A DNA stretch of 64,000 bases, taken from NCBI GenBank assembly GCA_910583875.1, contig CAJTXT010000001.1, forward strand, positions 372,001 to 436,000, written 5' to 3'. Origin of the DNA: an uncultured Vampirovibrio sp. Its GTDB lineage: Bacteria > Cyanobacteriota > Vampirovibrionia > Gastranaerophilales > Gastranaerophilaceae. Under the pieces are notes generated by a model. That model made no database searches and was not told the DNA's origin. It saw only the letters and a list, made by a program, of their open reading frames with translations. Position numbers and translations under genes: made by a program. This document shows positions 61,642 to 64,000 of the stretch, in pieces (the stretch's first letter is position 1; every line of letters starts with the position of its first letter).

Positions 61642-62616
61642 ATGGTTAATATAGGAATTTTAGGATACGGCAATCTTGGCAGAGGTGTCGAAAAAGCAGT
61701 TTTAAAAAATCCGGATATGAATTTATGCGCTATTTTTACAAGAAGAAATCCTGCGGATTTAAACGTAAATTCCAATGCGCAAGTCGTTTCAATAGATGAG
61801 ATTGAAAATTGGAAAGATAAAATTGATGTTTTAATTTTATGCGGCGGAAGTGCAACAGATTTACCTGTACAAACTCCCAAATATGCAAAAATGTTTAATG
61901 TTGTAGATAGTTTTGATACACACGCAAAAATCCCTGAACATTTTGAGAATGTTGATAAAGCAGCAAAAGAAAATAATAAAACAGCAATAATCTCAGTTGG
62001 CTGGGATCCGGGGTTATTTTCTTTGAATAGATTATATGCTAATGCTATTTTACCTGACGGAAACGATTATACTTTCTGGGGCAAAGGCGTAAGCCAAGGT
62101 CATAGTGACGCAATCAGAAGAATTGAAGGTGTTCTTGACGCTAAACAATATACTATTCCTGTAGATAGTGCATTAGAAGCTGTAAGAACAGGTAAAAATC
62201 CAGAATTATCTACAAGAGAAAAACATACAAGAGAATGTTTTGTAGTTTTAAAAGACGGAGCTGATGCAAAAAAAGTTGAAGAAGAAATCAAAACAATGCC
62301 TAATTACTTCGCTGATTATGACACAACTGTTCATTTTATTTCTAAAGAAGAACTTGATAAAAATCACTCAGGTATTCCTCATGGCGGTTTTGTTTTAAGA
62401 AGCGGAAAAACATCTGACGGCGTAAATCATATTATTGAATACAGTTTAAAACTTGATTCTAACCCTGAATTTACTTCAAGTGTTTTAGTATCTTATGCGA
62501 GAGCAATTTCAAGATTAAATAAAGAAGGTGTATATGGCTGTAAAACGGTATTTGATATTGCACCTGCTTATTTAAGTACAAAAACTTCAGAAGAATTAAG
62601 AGCGACAATGCTATAA
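61642..62616 (+). CDS. ddh: meso-diaminopimelate dehydrogenase
   Basis: 324 residues. NADP-binding fold IGILGYGNLGRGVEKAVLKN; later CGGSATDLPVQTPKYAKMFN, VVDSFDTHAKIP, SVGWDPGLFSLNRL and FWGKGVSQGHSDAIRRIEGV are Ddh signatures. It aminates tetrahydrodipicolinate to meso-DAP in one step, for lysine and peptidoglycan, bypassing the succinylase/aminotransferase routes. SD AAAGGAGA 6 nt before the ATG. Stand-alone. Confidence 0.95.
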   Translation: MVNIGILGYGNLGRGVEKAVLKNPDMNLCAIFTRRNPADLNVNSNAQVVSIDEIENWKDKIDVLILCGGSATDLPVQTPKYAKMFNVVDSFDTHAKIPEHFENVDKAAKENNKTAIISVGWDPGLFSLNRLYANAILPDGNDYTFWGKGVSQGHSDAIRRIEGVLDAKQYTIPVDSALEAVRTGKNPELSTREKHTRECFVVLKDGADAKKVEEEIKTMPNYFADYDTTVHFISKEELDKNHSGIPHGGFVLRSGKTSDGVNHIIEYSLKLDSNPEFTSSVLVSYARAISRLNKEGVYGCKTVFDIAPAYLSTKTSEELRATML

Positions 62617-62662
62617 TAAGTTAAGGAAATTATGTATAATTCTACACTAAAATAGTTGAAGT

Positions 62663-62780
62663 TGTCACCCTGAACTTGTTTCAGGGTCTTACAATTGGTA
62701 AGATTCCGTGGGAAACCAGACATTTTTCACAAAATCAAAGATTTTGGAAAAAGTAGTCAAACAAGTTCGGAATGACATTA
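62663..62780. repeat. REP/BIME composite, interrupted
   Basis: An intact CCCTGAACTTGTTTCAGGG palindrome is followed by a GGTAAGATTCCG half and, ~50 bp later, the matching AAACAAGTTCGGAATGACAT half. The intervening segment contains the CAAAATCAAAGATTTTGGAA spacer type seen in the composites at 11655-13810. Confidence 0.65.
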
Positions 62781-62838
62781 TGACTATATTCTGAGCATAT
62801 TTAGTATAAATTTCTATATAATTCCCTAAGTTAAATAT

Positions 62839-62875
62839 TAAAAAACGGATTATGATTTTTATAATCCGTTTTTTT
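62839..62875 (-). terminator. terminator
   Basis: AAAACGGATTATGA / TATAATCCGTTTT stem with T-run on both strands, at the 3' end of the MmcQ/YjbR-like gene and usable for the minus strand. Confidence 0.85.
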
Positions 62876-63560
62876 ATGCCTTTTTACCTTTCTTTTCTGT
62901 AAAACTATGACTTTCTTCAATAAGTTCCATAATTTTTTCATCAGATACGCTGTCATCAAGAATAATCGTAAGCCAATATTTTTTATTCATATGATAAGCA
63001 GGGTAATAATGCTCTTTTTTTAGAAGTTTTTCAACATTTTCAGGTGCTAGTTTCAGGTCAGCAACTTCAACTAATCCTTTTTTCTTTTTTTGAATTTTTG
63101 ACCTATCCACATCTAAAATAGCAAGATACCATTTCTCTGTATCCGGGTTTCTAAAAATTCCTGACCCTGGTGAGGTATCCCATAAAAATTCTGGTTTATC
63201 ACCATATTTTTCAATAATTAAATTGGTTATTCTGTTTGATTGCGGATAAATATAATATTTTTTTGTAAAGCAATTATCCCTTACATTTTCAAGGATTAAT
63301 TCATACTCGGCTCTAACTTCACCTACAAATGCGCCCTGCTGATTTTCTATTCTTAATGGTAAAAACTCATCATCATTTTCTAAATCATAAACAGTTCCGG
63401 AAACTTTTCCATCAAGCTCAACAATAATAACAGCCTTGAATAAATCATCTTTAAACAATTTTTCAATGAAAAAATGATTCTCTTGTTTCTTAAACCCATA
63501 TTTTTCAAGCTTTTCAAACACAGGTATGTATCTTTGAAATATTTTGTCTTCTATATTCAT
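62874..63560 (-). CDS. MmcQ/YjbR-like protein with extra N-terminal domain
   Basis: 228 residues. The C-terminal ~105 residues (SGIFRNPDTEKWYLAILDVD, LKLAPENVEKLLKKEHYYPA, YHMNKKYWLTIILDDSVSDE) match the MmcQ/YjbR fold, a CyaY-like DNA-binding or regulator family. The N-terminal ~110 residues (IFQRYIPVFEKLEKYGFKKQ and a beta-rich part) also fit the long variant of this family. Cytoplasmic. Role unknown. The stop lies at the terminator edge. Confidence 0.75.
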   Translation of the reverse strand: MNIEDKIFQRYIPVFEKLEKYGFKKQENHFFIEKLFKDDLFKAVIIVELDGKVSGTVYDLENDDEFLPLRIENQQGAFVGEVRAEYELILENVRDNCFTKKYYIYPQSNRITNLIIEKYGDKPEFLWDTSPGSGIFRNPDTEKWYLAILDVDRSKIQKKKKGLVEVADLKLAPENVEKLLKKEHYYPAYHMNKKYWLTIILDDSVSDEKIMELIEESHSFTEKKGKKA

Positions 63561-63595
63561 AATTTAAGCATTTTATAATTAGTATTTAAAATATT

Positions 63596-63622
63596 AAAAA
63601 AGACTTCCGAAGAAGTCTTAAA
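63596..63622 (-). terminator. tRNA-His terminator
   Basis: AAGACTTCTTCGGAAGTCTT with T-run on the minus strand, directly after the encoded CCA. Confidence 0.8.
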
Positions 63623-63623
63623 A

Positions 63624-63700
63624 TGGGGCGGGTGATGGGATTCGAACCCACGCATATCGGAACCACAATCCGAGGCCTTAACCGCTTGGCGACACCCGCC
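63624..63700 (-). tRNA. tRNA-His (GTG)
   Basis: Extra 5' G (position -1, 63700) opposite discriminator C73, acceptor GCGGGTG/CACCCGC, anticodon loop TTGTGGT (GTG), T-loop GTTCGAATC, and encoded CCA (63626-63624). The -1 G and C73 are His-tRNA identity features. Confidence 0.96.
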
Positions 63701-63758
63701 ATTTCGTATAATTGAAATATAATATAAACAAATCATTTTTTCAACTGTTAATTACAAA

Positions 63759-63880
63759 AGAAAAAAGAAAAAATAAAAATAGAGATAGAAATTATTTTTT
63801 CGTCCTGTGTTTTCGCGATACCTAAAAACAATGGACTTCAAAAATAATTTCTATCTCTATTTTTATTTTTTCTTTTTTCT
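63759..63880 (+). repeat. hairpin element, copy 10
   Basis: Perfect 41-bp arms (AGAAAAAAGAAAAAATAAAA at the left end). The right arm overlaps the glnA stop codon (63879-63881). Forward centre (GTTTTCGCGATACC, TAAAAAC). Confidence 0.87.
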
Positions 63881-64000
63881 AGTATCTTTCTAAGTACATA
63901 TCAAGTTCAAATTTAGTAACGGCAGTTCTATAACCGTCCCATTCTTTTAATTTTGATTGCATAAATTCTTTAAAAATATGTTCACCTAAAGCAGATTTTA
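63879..64000 (-). CDS. glnA: glutamine synthetase (partial, C-terminal end)
   Basis: Only the last 39 codons and the stop are in the window. KSALGEHIFKEFMQSKLKEW then DGYRTAVTKFELDMYLERY matches the extreme C-terminus of type I glutamine synthetase, where bacterial enzymes typically end W-x-x-Y-R-x-x-V-[ST]-x-x-E-x-x-x-Y-L. It makes Gln from Glu and ammonia. The rest lies beyond 64000. Confidence 0.88.
   Translation of the reverse strand, partial: KSALGEHIFKEFMQSKLKEWDGYRTAVTKFELDMYLERY

Noticed and set aside
4035..63880. CRISPR array from the recurring CGCGATACC sequence
   Set aside because: Copies are dispersed by kilobases, have inverted arms and no regular spacers; no cas genes are present.

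Overview
The window is AT-rich with short intergenic gaps. It is most likely chromosome of an uncultured gut bacterium of the Gastranaerophilales type (Melainabacteria/Vampirovibrionia, the non-photosynthetic sister group of Cyanobacteria). This placement is inferred from gene style and not from a marker tree. Supporting points are an infC-rpmI-rplT operon with an ATT-started infC, a long PPi-type phosphofructokinase, AMIN-type amidase and TonB-C proteins (a two-membrane envelope), and several unrelated proteins that share an N-terminal 'M(K/R)ISPI...FK' type tail.

Layout. 1-1810: envelope operon (TonB-C protein, two membrane proteins) behind a promoter whose spacer is a G10 tract. 1878-11568: pfp, aroA, a TonB-C/FHA-like/vWA operon, and trkAH. 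11569-18855: repeat-rich gaps, a TPR protein, a radical SAM protein, a membrane protein and cca. 18890-22133: metK, rpsO and an M20 peptidase. 22200-27056: small genes, a lytic transglycosylase, an NrtR-like protein and an activase-related protein. 27377-30049: infC-rpmI-rplT facing an L10-leader/rplJL unit. 30225-37570: envelope and cell-wall genes (AMIN amidase, murI, S41 protease) and a 6S-like RNA. 37670-47598: hydrolases, a transglutaminase-like protein, tRNA-Gly, polyprenyl synthase, lepB and a nucleotidase. 47710-54856: a seven-gene minus-strand operon that looks like a peptide-modification (RiPP) cluster. 55061-64000: tRNA-Ser, GDPD, CDF transporter, M48 protease, methyltransferase, EamA transporter, a secreted CMD-cupin protein, ddh, tRNA-His and the 3' end of glnA.

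The most unusual locus is 47710-54856. In transcription order it holds a TupA-like ATP-grasp gene whose frame is broken by a G11 tract, a 50-residue candidate precursor peptide, a radical SAM/SPASM protein with a PqqD-like N-terminal domain, three tandem U32-like proteins with four conserved Cys, and an E. coli-type YcaO. A strong promoter sits exactly 6 nt before the ATP-grasp ATG, so slippage in the G tract would switch the first gene and could influence the whole operon. With the promoter-spacer G tract at 1801-1810, the window shows two candidate phase-variation switches.

Two repeat families fill the gaps. One is a ~90-120 bp hairpin element (10 copies) with a nearly invariant centre and long, near-perfect inverted arms that differ in every copy. 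Several arms run into the stop codon of the neighbouring gene, and one includes its last two codons. The other is a REP/BIME-like palindrome family, sometimes in ~150 bp composites. At least nine genes have a -10 box 6-7 nt before the ATG and no SD, suggesting common leaderless transcription.
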